Source of the DNA: Cantharellus purpuraceus | Taxonomy: Eukaryota > Basidiomycota > Agaricomycetes > Cantharellales > Hydnaceae | DNA length: 64,000 nucleotides | Reading direction: 5' to 3' | Assembly (NCBI GenBank): GCA_025174535.1 | Contig: JALBUN010000045.1 | Location: 3,162,001-3,226,000 of the forward strand | Part shown: positions 48,481-60,790 of the stretch, piece by piece | How the letters are laid out: each line of letters begins with the position of its first letter | Numbering within the stretch: the stretch's first letter is position 1 | Made by a program: the position numbers and the translations under genes | Notes under the pieces: model-generated | The model's database searches: none | Seen by the model: the letters and a program-made list of their open reading frames with translations, nothing else | What the model was told of the DNA's origin: nothing

Positions 48481-50548
48481 TCAAGCCGGTGTTGCAATTT
48501 GTTCCCCACCATTTTTGAGTTCTTTCCAAAATTGCTTGTGGACTTCCTTGACGTGCAGTGTAACGACCCCGATGGGCGTTGTCTCACAAAAGGTTTGTGT
48601 AGGTGACTTTTTATCTTGCCTATTGACAGTGAAGAGTTAGTGGATTATAATCACGATGCATAACAAATGGCGCCTTCAGTACTCAACGTACCGGCAAAGC
48701 ACACACTTCCATCCATCATTGTCTCGTTTCTTGACAAGTACACGGCTTAGGGATGTGAACATGAGATGCTCATCAGCAGTCATATCACGTCCGGGTTGTC
48801 CATCATCTAGCTGCTGTATCAATCCCGGAGGGACGGGCGGTCCGTCAGGCGAACTCGTAACCATTCTTTCATCACCATGAGCTGGGGAAGTTTGACCCTG
48901 GGTTCTCCCATCTGGTAGCTCAGCCGTGCGCGCTCTCTTAAAGGGCCGCTCAGGCGTCGCGGGGCGAGAATGGGGATCACTCCCATGCGAGCGTGAGGTG
49001 CTGGCGCTAGGTAATACGGTGGGTTTCCATCCTGCCCCTACCCCTGTATAGGTGCTCACTACCTGTCCTTTTACGTCTGCCAAACGTTCGGAACCTCGTC
49101 CTGAATCTAGGTTGGGTGCATAAGCGTGTGCTATAGGAGCAGATCGAAGACCGGTGCCCTGGAGTGATGGCACAGACACCCGTCTTGGACGCGCGTCTTC
49201 CTCATTTAGCTTATGTGCCACAGGTCCTGACACGGTACGTTGAGTAATTTGGGCTTCCCTAGGACCCACTGGCGGTGCTGGTCGGTTTTCCGCCTGTCTT
49301 ACGCTCACACTTGACGGTATTGCCTGATAACTTGACCCAGGCACTTGTCTGCTACTCGACATCCTGACAAATGGGTGCTCTCGGTCGTTTTCGGAGACCG
49401 ATGATGGGATAGCGGTATGAGGTGTCACAGGTGTGTAGACAGGAGGGGTTTCTTCTAATGCAGACTTATCTGTGAGCCTATTTGGATGGGGAGGCGGCTG
49501 GGGGGCGATGGGAGTAATTCCCCCAGCGTTGGTGTTGGTCTAAATGGAACGATCAGGGTGGGCGAGAAGACGTGAAATAAAGGGATGGCTAGGCGCACGC
49601 TGTACCGTTTAAGCTGTGCCTGAAGCTCAGTCACATAAGTTTGAGATTGGGCGAGTCTCTGGACAAATGATATAAGCCTTGACATATCAACCATGACTCG
49701 GTTCACACACCGCATAGACTTCTTCGGCCGCTCGTGTGACTATCAGCGATTAATCAGCAAGCATCAACAAGACAGGATAAATGCCTACAGTCATCGGCTT
49801 GGATCCGTAAACGTTTCTCGATTATGTCTTCGATTTGCACCAGCGGTACACGAATGTCCTCTGGCCCACCATTTGACTGCTCATCTTCGTCCTCTTCCAT
49901 TTTAACCTTCACTCCTTGATCCGATTGAGACTCCTTTCTCTTGTCGAGCTCTAGTCGACACAACCTCGCAAAATCCATCTCGGCGTCAAGCTTCACTCTC
50001 AACTCTCTCTTCTCGCCCTCTAGTCTTGCCTTGTCCTCCCACAATCGCGCATTTGCCTCACTGAGCATCTCACGCTCACGAAGAGCCCTCTTCCGAGACT
50101 CATCTGCCTCACGTATATCCTTTACCAATCGACTGTTCTCTACACTTAACCGTTCGAGTTCCTGGGAGAGCGTTGCCTGCTGTTGAGCTATGGTGGACTC
50201 CAGGTTGGTTTTAGCGACGCTGAGTGAGTGTAAAGCATCGTTCTGTGTGGCGAGTGCAGAATGCAGACCGTGTAGTTTCTTGGAAGATTGATTCCAGAGT
50301 GCTTCGAGGCTAGATTTCAACGTTGTAAGATCCTCGTGCAGAGATATTGGAAGTTCCTGGAGAACGGAGGGTGAGTGATTTGAGGGATGAGATGGAGTGA
50401 TTGGAGAGGGACGAGGATTCGGGAGGTTTCGTGTATCAAGGATAAGATTCGGATGCCGTTGGTGAGGGTTATGTTGTGAGCTTTGTGGGTTGGTGGGCTC
50501 GACCTGTTGCGAAGAACGGGCATGATAATGTCTAGACGGACCAGCCAT
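48481..50548 (-). CDS. Coiled-coil protein with C-terminal CCHH zinc-finger-like motif
   Basis: Exons (minus): 49789-50548, 49711-49739, 49599-49658, 48692-49539 and 48481-48619, giving 611 aa. Residues about 70-260 are a long coiled coil (ALATQNDALHSLSVAKTNLE, LSQELERLSVENSRLVKDI, LWEDKARLEGEKRELRVKL), followed by an acidic stretch. The middle is disordered and rich in Pro, Ser and Arg. The last exon, found only by splicing, completes WKCVLCRQDKKSPTQ with a downstream HVKEVHKQFW, that is C-x2-C-x22-H-x4-H. This spacing fits a zinc finger with a long loop. A putative KRAR nuclear signal (RPFKRARTAEL) precedes it. I do not recognise the family. Nuclear DNA- or RNA-related function is only a guess. 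Confidence 0.7.
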
Positions 50549-53500
50549 GGGTTGGTGCAGGGACGGATCACTAGAGGAATAACGTATCAGTCATACCAAA
50601 AATCAGGTATCGCGCGGCGTGGCTGTGAGCCCTAATGCTGCCAAATATGATGATGTGAATGAGAGATTGAACATACGGGTAGGATTCGTGCGCCCTAGAT
50701 GCTTTTGAATGATTATACGTGTCGTGTGATTGAGATTCACGTCTATCACGAAGAAGCATCATTAGTCGACACAAATCACAACTATGATATTTGGCGTGCA
50801 TACCTTGAGTGTACATGTGTCCCAGTGTATCTGGATACTGTATCTTCAGAGACCATGGATTCCAGATGTGAGGGCGCGCCGTTCTGCACATGAGGCGTTG
50901 TCAAAGTTGTCCCATCTCGTACATCGGACATTCTGGAGTTGGATCCATTTCGATGTCGCTGAGGATGTTGCATGCCTGATGACATGGGGGAGCAAGCAGA
51001 AAGCGTGTCGGCGAAAGAGCGATATCGAGCGGAATAGGAAAGATGACGCCGAAGTCACGTGACTCTCTGAGTTCCACGGCGCCGAAGTGCCCTTCTGATG
51101 ATCACGAATAATCACGAGTCGTCCGTTCTTTGGCTGTGTCTGCACTGCCAACAGGGATTTACAGCTCCCACCTTGTAAAATCAACTGACATTTACATTGT
51201 GCGCGCGAAGTACTTTCAAGATTGCAAATTTGCAATTGTCCTTCTCCGAAGTATAGTGACACTGGCCCTCGTTGTTGCCACGCGTTTCCGTCGTTGTGAG
51301 AGCCACCCCCTAATTCGTATCATCTCAAATCTGTTGGATGGCAGAAGAATAGGTTCAGGATTGGAATCGTTAAGGCACAAATTGAAACATGAGCTTCCGA
51401 ACCGCAGCTGAGACATAACCTCAGTAGCACTGGTCATGCGAACTGAGATGCACACTCACTTCCTTCACTTCACCGTTCCACACGGGCTTCAAGACTTCCT
51501 CCAATAAGCCATGATCCAGAAATGCGTTCTGTTCGTAATTATCCTATCGTTCTTGGTCAATCTAATCAGCGCGGTGGCACACGTGATTCGAAGAATCGAG
51601 CCGGCGCATTGTCTGACCTGAGATAATGCATCAAACCTGAAACTAGCACACTCAGCATTTCGCGAGAGCGCTGAGGTCAGAACTCATCTCGGCTTAAACT
51701 TTATGTTTATTATAGGATGCAAGCACAGTGAGTGGTGATCATCCATCCGTGTATTTCAAACCGTGCCTCTCATGCTGGAGCCTGGGAGCTTCTGACAAAG
51801 AACCGGTTGGACCTCACGTGTCTGACCTCGCTTCTCAAGCCTTGCCGATCCTGTTTCCCATGTGAAGTAAGCGCCAGTGATCCCTCTCTTATGTCGCTAA
51901 TTAGGTGTTATTCCCTGATGGCCGTTCTCCCACACTGTCATCTATCTTGTGTTATATTCTAGGAGAGATAGAAGTGCTCGCAATCAATTAGGTCGAGCGT
52001 CAACTTCTCTAACAATACTTTCCACAGCGATTGATGCATACGCTGCATGGGTCTTGATGGCTGTATCCATGACGCAGAAACAGCCACTATATACTGACGC
52101 CACTAACATAGTACATCAATTGGGCGCGTTGGGCACGCCCTTTCTGTTTCAGCATCGAGAAAACACAGTACCCAACACCAATCTCGAAAGTGAGGCCTTC
52201 CCGCAGATGGTGCATGTTGACATGCATACCTGTCTACTTCTATTGATGATATCAACAGAACTCAGGAAGGTGGGCATGACTATTCATCCTTGGGAATGGC
52301 TCACGATCCATACTCCTCACGTCCTAAGTTCTAACGGTTTCATATGCAAAATGCAGTGCGTCAGTGTCTCGTCAGAAGAATTCCACAAGTTCCATTGTTT
52401 GAATCAGTCAAGACCTCCCATAACGATCGCAGATCTTCCTCTTTCGACGAGAACCACCTGCGTCAACGATACTAGTCAAAATTTATTGGTGTCATACTTT
52501 TCGCCATCGCCGTCGAGCACACAACACTGTGCTATGTTTCTCACGGCGTCATATCCTACTACTTTGCTATGTGCATCAAAACGGATCAGTGCCGTAATTT
52601 GACCAACGACTACGAGGAAGAATCCAGTTTCTCTTCCACCACCCATCCTTATTTGTCAGCGTTGAAGTCTAGAATCTGATGTTAACCGTACAGAAGGTCC
52701 ATCCTTACGGGGTTTGTGCCAGCGCACCGGCAATTGCCTGACGAAATAGTCGCTCAATCGATACTATGAACTATTGTGTGTACAACCGGCATACTTTTTC
52801 TACAACATTCCGTCCGCGCACCACACTGCCCCCTGGATTCTGTTTCGATCAACTACCCCAATTTGGTCGCCCATTATTACCCCATCACGAATGGTCTAGG
52901 GCATGAAGCAGTGACGACGTTCGCGGAGATTGTGACGCTACTTTTGGAGCTCAAAGCACTGCCATCAGGTTGACGATACATTGACCAGGGGCTACACGTA
53001 CTCTGGTCAACAAGCCTTCCCAAACGAACAAACAACCAAGTCGGAGCTTGCAAAGGATTTCAAACCAATTACACATCATAGTGGAGTCATTGATAAATTT
53101 GCGGTCCTAAGAAGCATCATACAGACAGACGCTCGACTCTATCACCATCGAGTTCATTCTTTACGACGAAGGCACTAAAAGTGGACAATATTTCTTGTTG
53201 AAAGCTTTACAGTTTACATTACTACTCTACGGAGGAGTCAGCATGTGAGGCGGAGCTCCTCGAGATACATCTAGGGGAGCTCCTCGAGGTGAAAGGTGGC
53301 ATATCCGATACGATAACGATGGGGTTAAAGGACCAACCGGTTATCAAAGCCACCATTCTTGCCAAGCCTGCTACGACGAGAATACAGAGCTGATCGTTGA
53401 TTTCCTTGAGGGATCTACTAAATCTCTCCTAGAGACCTGTAACACTCCGATGGAATAGAAGGCATCGAGGCTACTGACTCGGAAGCCGAAAAGACCACCC

Positions 53501-55100
53501 AATCCCTTCAAGATGCTATACGCCCTCCTCAGACACCAGGGCCATCATCATAAACAATGCAGCAAGAACCTACTCCTGAACCTGTTGCACGTTCACCTGG
53601 ATCTGCCAGTCGCGGCAAGCTCGTCCCCTCCCTTCTCCGTTTCCCTCCGCTAGCAAGCTTCTGGAGAGCAAGGAATGTCGACACAACCTCCTACACTGGA
53701 TGTGGAATGCTCTGGAATGGAAGGGATTTAGGTTGTCAACTCAGAAGTCAGAAAAGCTGCTTAAGTCCTACAAGATGCTATGCTCCCTTTACTTGGGTAT
53801 CAGCACTATCATAACAGACAATCCAGCAGCAAGGAATGGCTAACCATGCACCCCTCCAGAATTCATCGCGCAATCGCCGAGATCTGGCTGTCACAGTTGC
53901 CAGGTGTACCCATTCTCCCTTCGTCTCCTGCACTAGCGAACTTCCGGGAAGTACGGGAGGTTGGATAAGCTCTCTTATGGAGATCTGGGCACCCTCAAAT
54001 AGTAGTTTATGGGTTGCCGACTCAGAAGGGACAACGACTGCCAAGAGGCTACACCTCCTCTTCTACGCAGATTCCTGTCAGTCGTCAACATCTGCCGGTA
54101 GGACCAAGCCTGGAACAGCACAATCACGAAAGGACTACTTTTGGCTCTGACATACAATCAACGAGATATGTATGTCGCATTAAGCCCAGCCCCCATCCCT
54201 CAGGTGCCCTCCGCTAGTAATTGTGAGTCTTGGGGGTAGAGACTCATAGTGCCTACTCTATGACTGAGTACGATGCTACACACACTACGTTGGATGAACC
54301 ACTTGTTCCTTAGTGAGGGCACCCTATCCCTCCTCACTCTCCTCATTCACCCACCTTCGGACACAAGCCCCTAAAGCCAGGTCCCTGTCTTCGGACTTTT
54401 GGAGAAGCGATCTGCGATAATGATGAATCACAAAGCACGGTGACATGTTAGAGCCTCTCGGCGATCTACCCCCTCGGAGATGGTCTCTATGACTGTACGG
54501 AAGTTGTACTGATCATGAGACTTGGCACCCACTAGCTCAGGGGCATCGTCCGTGAGCGCCGCATACTCATCCTTCCCTATCCTCTCTTTCCGGCATCTTG
54601 TGCATGAACCATTAATATATCGGTCATCCGGTGCAGTAGTGTGCCATTTCCCCACAGCCGTCAATCCATCACTTACTTGAACGTTGGAACTTGGAAGTAC
54701 TAGTCCTTCTTTTGATATCAATGGTCACTCTGACATCCGCCTATTCTGTCTGCGTACGGCCCAATGGTGTTATCAGGTGCCCTCTGGGTCCGCGCCGCCG
54801 GCTTAAGAAGATAGCAAAGTGACCAGGTCTCCCCACACCGGCATTATAATTCACTGCTGGACTCTGGACTTTTCCTGACACATTCCTTCATATCATTGGG
54901 ATATCTTTAATCCCAATCCGTGAATCCAATCGGACATACCTGTGGTGCTGCATCGTGAACACAGAGCTTTTGAGGCAAGAGCAACAAAAACATGAATAAG
55001 ACAAAGGACGTATCCCTAATATAAATCGTAGTAAGAATACTCGCCCCACTCCCAGTCAGACCCCCGAGTCCTGTACTTCAACAGAACCCAGCTACTAGTA
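50549..55100. other. 4.5-kb spacer with degenerate repeats and one long unassigned frame
   Basis: A plus-strand frame is open from about 51949 to 52602 (first ATG 52057, 181 codons), unusually long for chance here, but without a motif. At 53.46-54.25 kb three diverged copies of a roughly 270-bp unit are visible, marked by (g/a)actc(a/g)gaag, caagatgctat and ctccgctag(c/t)aa. A minus frame at 54428-54721 contains SCTRCRKERIG but no more. The stretch resembles old mobile DNA. No intact element was found. Confidence 0.35.
53460..54250. repeat. Three diverged copies of a ~270-bp unit
   Basis: Shared anchors occur at about 53475, 53738 and 54018 (gactcggaag, aactcagaag, gactcagaag). Paired anchors at about 53500 and 53770 (caagatgctat) and at 53642, 53928 and 54207 (ctccgctagc, cactagcgaa, ctccgctagt) add support. 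Alignment by eye is patchy. Confidence 0.4.
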
Positions 55101-56727
55101 CTAAGACTGATCGCCATCGTCCAGCGATGGTGGTCGTCCCACCTCGTCCTCTGTACCTGGCTCATCCAACTTGACAACCCTTAGATAACTCTCAGGGACC
55201 AGCGCCCAATTGTTCTCCCCCTCGCCCTCATCCGCGTCCGCGTCCGTATCGCCTCTGACAGCAATCGCCCACCCAACTCCCCCACCCCGTCCTACCACCC
55301 TCACCGTCTGTCCCTCCTTCAACCCCATTTCCGCAGTCCCCTCCGGATCGAAATCATACAACGCCCTATAGAGCCCAGGAAGCAGCTCCTCAGGCTCAGC
55401 TTCCACCTCATCCTCATAATCAGAGGAATACTCATCATCCTCCGCAGGCGAATCCACCACGTCCACATCCGCCGTCCCGTCAAAATTGCGCTCAAAATCC
55501 TGCTGGTTAGGTGTATACCCACCCGCGCCACTCGAACGGCTCCCGCTCCCGTTCCCGTTTCCATTGCTACCACTACCCAGTCTCCACGCACCGCTTAGCC
55601 TGCTCGCCCATCGGAAGGCACTCCAACTGCCAAACCCTGAGCTCCGCCGGCTGCTTGCCTCACTATCCACACTGCTCTCGCTCATCCCACTCTCACGCCT
55701 GGACGCAGCATCCAAAGGACCGTGGTGCTTCAGCAACTTCTTAATTACCTTTGGCGCGTCGGGCCCACACCCCTTATGGCGCAAATCCTCACTAGGAAAC
55801 GCAAAGTCCTGAACTCGGATCTCGCCTTTGCGTCTTGGCACCTGCGGGAGCGGCGGTGGCGATTTTATAGTCCCAAACTTGGAGGAAGACGAGTTAGAGG
55901 TGGTGGAGATTCCCGAACGGTGACGCGAGCGGATGGAAGGCACGCCGGATTGACGGCGGGAGGGAATGGGGGAAGGGGAGGCCGGTGCTGGGCGGGAGGA
56001 GGAGAGTGACGTATGTTTGGAGGCTGTGCCGGAACCAGAAGGCGTGCGCATCACCGCCGCTGCGTTGCTGAAGACCTGGGTAGGTGACAATGGCGGGGGC
56101 GGGAGCGTAATGTGCATCTGCGTCGGCGTATTTCGGCCACAAGCTTCCCCTGACTCCGCAGAAGGAGGTGCAGAGGCTGTGGTAGTAAGATCGTTGTCAT
56201 GCGCCCAGGCGTCGGTGATGTTGAACGGGCCATTTTCAATATTAGGTGAGTTTGCTGTTGGCGTGAGAGCCAGTGAAGCAAGAGTGGGGGTACCTGGTGT
56301 TACGGCGGCACCCACGCTGTGCGTGTCGGCCGTCGGTACGATTCCGTTGGGCTGCTTCGATCCGCCGTTGCTTTGCCCTTCTTCCTTAGACGCCGTAGGG
56401 GAATCTGGTACCACTTCGACACCTGACGCGTTGTTGCTTTTCTTTTTCCGCAAAAACCGGGCAGAAAGCTGTTTATTGGCGTACTCGTGCGCTCCGGGCA
56501 TGGGTGGTGGCAAGAAAGAGCTGGAGGGGCTCGGAAAAGGTGAAGTTGCTGCAGGCGTCTCAACGGTGAGCGAGAGAGGTGGGGGGATGTCTGAAAAGAC
56601 CATACAGGGGTCAAATCAGAAAACAACTAATGATAATATGAGATTGCTGACTACCTTTGGAGTGACGATCAGGAGAAGTCGGTGACCCTGATCTCGACGG
56701 TGACTGGGCAACCGCGAAAGTTGCCAT
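55101..56727 (-). CDS. SH3-domain protein, NBP2-like
   Basis: Predicted exons (minus) 56655-56727 and 55101-56590 give 520 aa. The apparent ATG at 56603 lies in a pyrimidine-rich acceptor (ttttcag). Splicing upstream gives the better start MATFAVAQSPSRSGSPTSP. Most of the protein is Ser/Pro-rich and probably disordered. A basic segment (ARFLRKKKSNN) is near residue 75. A proline motif PPPLPQVPRRKG sits before the conserved IRVQDFAFPSEDLRHKG. The C-terminal SH3 domain (about residues 428-496) has RALYDFDPEG, ALYDF-type loop, EGQTVRVV, GWAIAV and WALVPESYLRVV. An acidic insert (GDTDADADEGEGEN) lies between GWAIAV and VPESYL. Nbp2-type adaptors bring phosphatases to MAP-kinase and wall-integrity pathways in yeast; the same role here is inferred. 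Confidence 0.8.
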
Positions 56728-57442
56728 AAGATAACTTATTTTCTGACAGCAGTTGAAGTAAAACAGATCTTGCTATATGTGACTGCCTCTGGTTGAACAG
56801 TTGTGCTCGCAAACGAGACAACTGATAGCAAAGGTGACTGCAAGACGCTAACGTGTACCTTAGCTGCCTGCCGACCGGCTGTTGCCGCGCCTGGTCACCT
56901 GTCATCACGTACGTAACTCTTAAGGCAACGGCGAAAAGCTTTCGTACATCCACCTCGCTCTTCGTTTTGTCGCAGGCAAGAATCGAAGAACGGCGGACGA
57001 AGATATTGAGAAGACCATTCAATGCACCCATTCCCGAACATGTTACGGTGTTCAAGTTGACATCGGCGTATGAAAGCAGGAATTGACGTTGGAATATATA
57101 TATAAATATATTAATAGTGAGTGAGGAGATCATGTACTAGTTGTCAAATACATACTCCAAGATTCCAACGAACCTATGTCTAAACTGAAGGTTCCATTGA
57201 CCAAATCTTACAAAGGACTTACGATACATCGTTGAACTGCAGGGGCTTCATTGCAGCAACTGTTGGTATCTGGCATGGGCTCATTTGCATTTTCCTTACG
57301 TCACAATGAACATAACTTCCACGCCTGACACCTCCAGCTACAAGGCCTGACACTATTTTGGGACCTTGAATCTGGCTCAGAGCCCAAAACAAACAACAAA
57401 CCAGCTCAGTAAGATCCAAAAGATGTCACGCCTACAACGTGC
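56728..57442. other. Spacer
   Basis: About 700 bp of promoter and 3' flank between two minus-strand genes. An AT stretch with tatatataaatata (about 57096-57111) lies near 57.1 kb. No gene recognised. Confidence 0.45.
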
Positions 57443-58641
57443 CTAATCCGAGAACCCAACGAGTTTCCCGTCCCAACTCCACCAGATCAACTCGTCTTCT
57501 TCGTTCTCGTTCACATTCTCGCGCACATCATTCTCATCGTGCCCAACCTCACCACTTGAATCAACTACGTCCGATGCTTTCCCAGTGGGACGTTCGTCCC
57601 CCTCACCTCGACATTTTACTCTAACACCCACTGTACGCAGTCCAACACCGAATCCTGCGTTATTTCGTAGTCTTGTCGACTTTGTAGCGCTGGGACACGA
57701 CTCTGACTCTAGAAAATACTGTACTTGACGGTCGAGCATGCTCCCTAGGCTCTGGCGTGGAACCCATGTCGGGTGTATGAATCGGCGCGGAGCGCGAATG
57801 AGAACATGAGCTTGTGTGGGGGCTAGTCCAAAGGGATTATAGGTCAGGCAAGGAAAGGGAAGCAATTTATGACTATAGCGAACGACGACACTTACAAATC
57901 TCATCCCCAAAGCCCAGATCATCGTCGCCATCGAATAACGCATGAAACAACAATCGCTCCCCGGCACGCAATGAAGCTTCTTCCTTGCTCTGTGAAAAAT
58001 CAAGTGGATTTACCTCCTCTGATGTTCTGGACTGACACTCTGATGGTTCTTCATCGTCCGAATCTGACTCGGTGGAGGTGGCTGAAGGTGACGAAGGCAC
58101 TGACACTGAATCGTATGAAAACTGTGATGAAGATGAGCTCGGAGTTTGCCATTCTTCGGCACAGTTAGACGGTGGCTTCCGCGGCGGTGTGGACAGTGTT
58201 GAAGGTTGCAACGAAGAGGTTGCTGTAACAGGTTCATCTTCATTTTCACTAGAACAGTGTTCTCGTTCTACAGGGTGGCGGCCACGACACGAGTACTCCC
58301 ACTCGCCAAATTGTTCAACACGGAATCCGTCGAGTTCAAGTAAATAGCGCGCCTTTGCAGTTGAGGGCGACGATCCTAGAATGAGGAGAATGTGAATTTT
58401 TGCGGGGGGTCGACACGTCTTGCAAAAAGTATCGCATGGTTTCTGTTGTAAGGATGTAGAAGGTGTAGACGTTGGTGGAGAGCATATGGGATACTCTTTC
58501 TCGTTTTTTGCTAGAGCCGTGGAGAGAGCCACGAAAGTGGTATGTAAATGTGAGGTGAGGTCATCATAGGAATCGATGAACTGCAGATCCCGTGTCGAGA
58601 TTATAGTATTACCAACTATCGTAAGATATGCATACCTCCAT
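57443..58641 (-). CDS. Uncharacterised acidic protein
   Basis: Predicted exons (minus): 58636-58641 (ATGGAG only), 57896-58580 and 57443-57810, giving 352 aa. The main frame contains no Met before its first intron, so the start must be supplied upstream. The only good solution is a two-codon exon ATG GAG spliced to FIDSYDDLTSHLHTTF. A Cys-rich stretch CDTFCKTCRPPAKIHILLIL is followed by SSPSTAKARYLLELDGFRVE. A long acidic Ser-rich region, LLFHALFDGDDDLGFGDE, and a basic RAPRRFIHPTWVP follow. The C-terminus is acidic and ends LIWWSWDGKLVGF. No family recognised; the even coding character and clean introns suggest a real gene. Confidence 0.6.
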
Positions 58642-60035
58642 TCTCCTCTTTTCTGCACGTATGGACGCACGCTGCAGAATAACTTTTAAGTAAAGGAAGT
58701 TGGAACCATTGTGAGATCACTAACAGATGCATTCTCAGCACCCTTACGGCTCATATTGCTCAAAGAACCTACGGGGCTGAGCTCAGCAAGAGTTGGTCAT
58801 ACTTTCCAATACACTGATAGCCATGGAATGAACACTGACAATGGCACTTGCCCTTTCATATACAATATTTGGCCAAGGAGGGCGACTGTGAGCCGTGCTG
58901 CCATATCCTGAGATATGTCATCAGCATCCAGGGTGACTGTAGGCGTTGCACGCTTTCCATTGAGCATCTCGAAGTCAGGTGAAGTTTACAACTACAAAAG
59001 GCGGACGCGATCACGTGAGATAGTAACGTGACTGACGTGACCCTCACTGACATAGTTGAGCTTACGTGATGCCGCCCAGCTCATCACATAGTTTACTGTA
59101 AACTGTACAGTAATTGTCATACAAGTCAATCCATTCCACAATTCGCATCTTGCACAATCCGCGGTTCTTCTCAATCATCGGTGGCATCAATCACGACTCC
59201 TTGGCAATGGCGACGGTCCTCCAAAACCAAACTAGTTGATAGTGTTATAGACCAGCACTTAAAGTGACAATACTGATACATGGTGACTATGGAAATCGCT
59301 GCTATAATCAACTGTGGCAGGGTCAAAAAATCTACTATTGATCAACATGCAGCTCAACAAGACCCGCCCTGACTTTGAGTTCATGAATGATGGCATCCCT
59401 CGGCGCCATGATGCTCCCATGGCTTGATTGCGGTAGATTCTGGGACTCTGGCTTCTTTCTGGTCTTCCATGTTTTTCGCGATATGGGCGTCGAACCTTCC
59501 TGCACCAGCTATGGCCCTCCCTGAGCGTCACATCGACTCGGAAAAGCTTCATTGGGACACATCAACACTTCATCTCCGACAGGCCAGTCATTAAAAACCA
59601 TTTCTTTGTCAGCCCATGGCGCGCAAGCCTGTGCATCTGACTACGACGTGGGTTTTCTCAACCTCCTCTACATAATTGATACATCTCACTCGGCATCATC
59701 ATTGCTACAATCACTTTTTCCTTGTAGCCATGGTGAGTATTCTTTCAACTATGTAGATGATATAACGTTGATCAGAGCTACCGACTCTGAAGGCATCTCG
59801 AACTATGTTTTTAATGCTCATATCATCACCTTGTTGTGACGGAGCAAGATTTTGCCGCTCACGAAGATCTCTATCGTATCGCCTCAGTAATAAAACGGAT
59901 GCTCTTTCAAGCCGCAATTCCAAGGGAACATCACTCCAAAGTTACTATTGCACAGGTACGCAAATGACTTGTATACTAGTAAGATTCAACAGATGCAATG
60001 CATATGCTTCGTATTATATCCTAACTGTCGCCTTA
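58642..60035. other. Spacer with retroelement-like segment
   Basis: No intact gene. It holds a copy of a sequence repeated at the right end of the window (see 59552-59840). A minus frame at 59259-59552 may be another decayed piece of mobile DNA. Confidence 0.4.
59552..59840 (+). repeat. Retroelement-like segment, copy 1
   Basis: Bases about 59630-59712 match 63917-64000 with scattered, mostly third-position differences. Both encode the same frame, (A)SDYDVxFLNLLYIxDxSHSA, so the similarity is of coding origin. This copy continues LLQSLFPCSHG and then reads YVDD before running out. It lacks the zinc-knuckle region seen in the other copy. Confidence 0.6.
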
Positions 60036-60363
60036 CTACGTGATGATGCGATCGTGGAGCCACTCAGTCATCATGCTGGCCAGTTCGCCAGGAGTCCAGT
60101 TCGCACTGGCATCGATGAGGGTCTCGTGAGCACACCCAGATCTGTACAGAAGCAACATCCATCTTAGCCCCAGCGACTCCCTCTCGCACTTTCTCCACAA
60201 GGGATAAAATATCATCCCGCATGGCCTCCCGTTCGCCATTGGTGATCATGAGGTGCGTTGTGACTTTCTCGGAACCCAATCCGGAGATGCTCCAAGTGCT
60301 TCGCGCCAGAATTCTTCTGGAACTCCCTTTGTGTCGGTAGGCACGCTATTTTGAAGGACCAGT
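60036..60363 (-). pseudogene. 3'-end fragment of the alpha/beta hydrolase gene
   Basis: About 330 bp are clearly similar to 60791-61130 of the intact gene: GSEKVTTHLMITNGEREAM against GSEKVTKHIMITYGEREAL, and DILSLVEKVREGVAGAK. The fragment starts abruptly inside the last exon. It has a 6-bp deletion at the position of acgcca in the intact gene, and a frame disturbance after ASVQIW that removes the catalytic-His segment. The nucleophile and HGGG parts are absent, so it cannot be active. Confidence 0.85.
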
Positions 60364-60790
60364 ACTACAGGACTATGTTCCTGATGCCCAGGTGCATATC
60401 TTCAGCTTACTGACTGTCAGTGGTTGTGGGCGACGGTGGTTTGTGTGTACTCTATAGATGTGTAAACCTCCACCTTACGAAATGGCTGTAAATTGGCTTT
60501 TATCGATCGAAGTAAGGGATAGAACAGAAGCACATTCATCATGAACGGAAGCTATAGACTTATATACACAAAATAACTTGTAGTGAGAGTTGTTGTCTCA
60601 GCCAGACCGCAGTCAGTCACCATTATTCCCTTGACGTGACGCATATCGTCCCAGCAACTCCAAGACAGGAGATTACAAGGTAATCTTATGCTGGGAAAGG
60701 CCTGGTCGCCGCTTATAGTTGACGTTGCTCTTATTGCAAGCTAAACAAATTTTGTACACGAGGTGCATGGGTTTCGAACTGCCTGTTACC

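Noticed and set aside
55966..56685. 239-codon plus-strand open frame
   Set aside because: Antisense shadow of the NBP2-like gene, with no motifs.
59745..59790. YVDD as a reverse-transcriptase active site
   Set aside because: A four-residue match without neighbouring RT motifs, in a decayed repeat; not enough to call pol.
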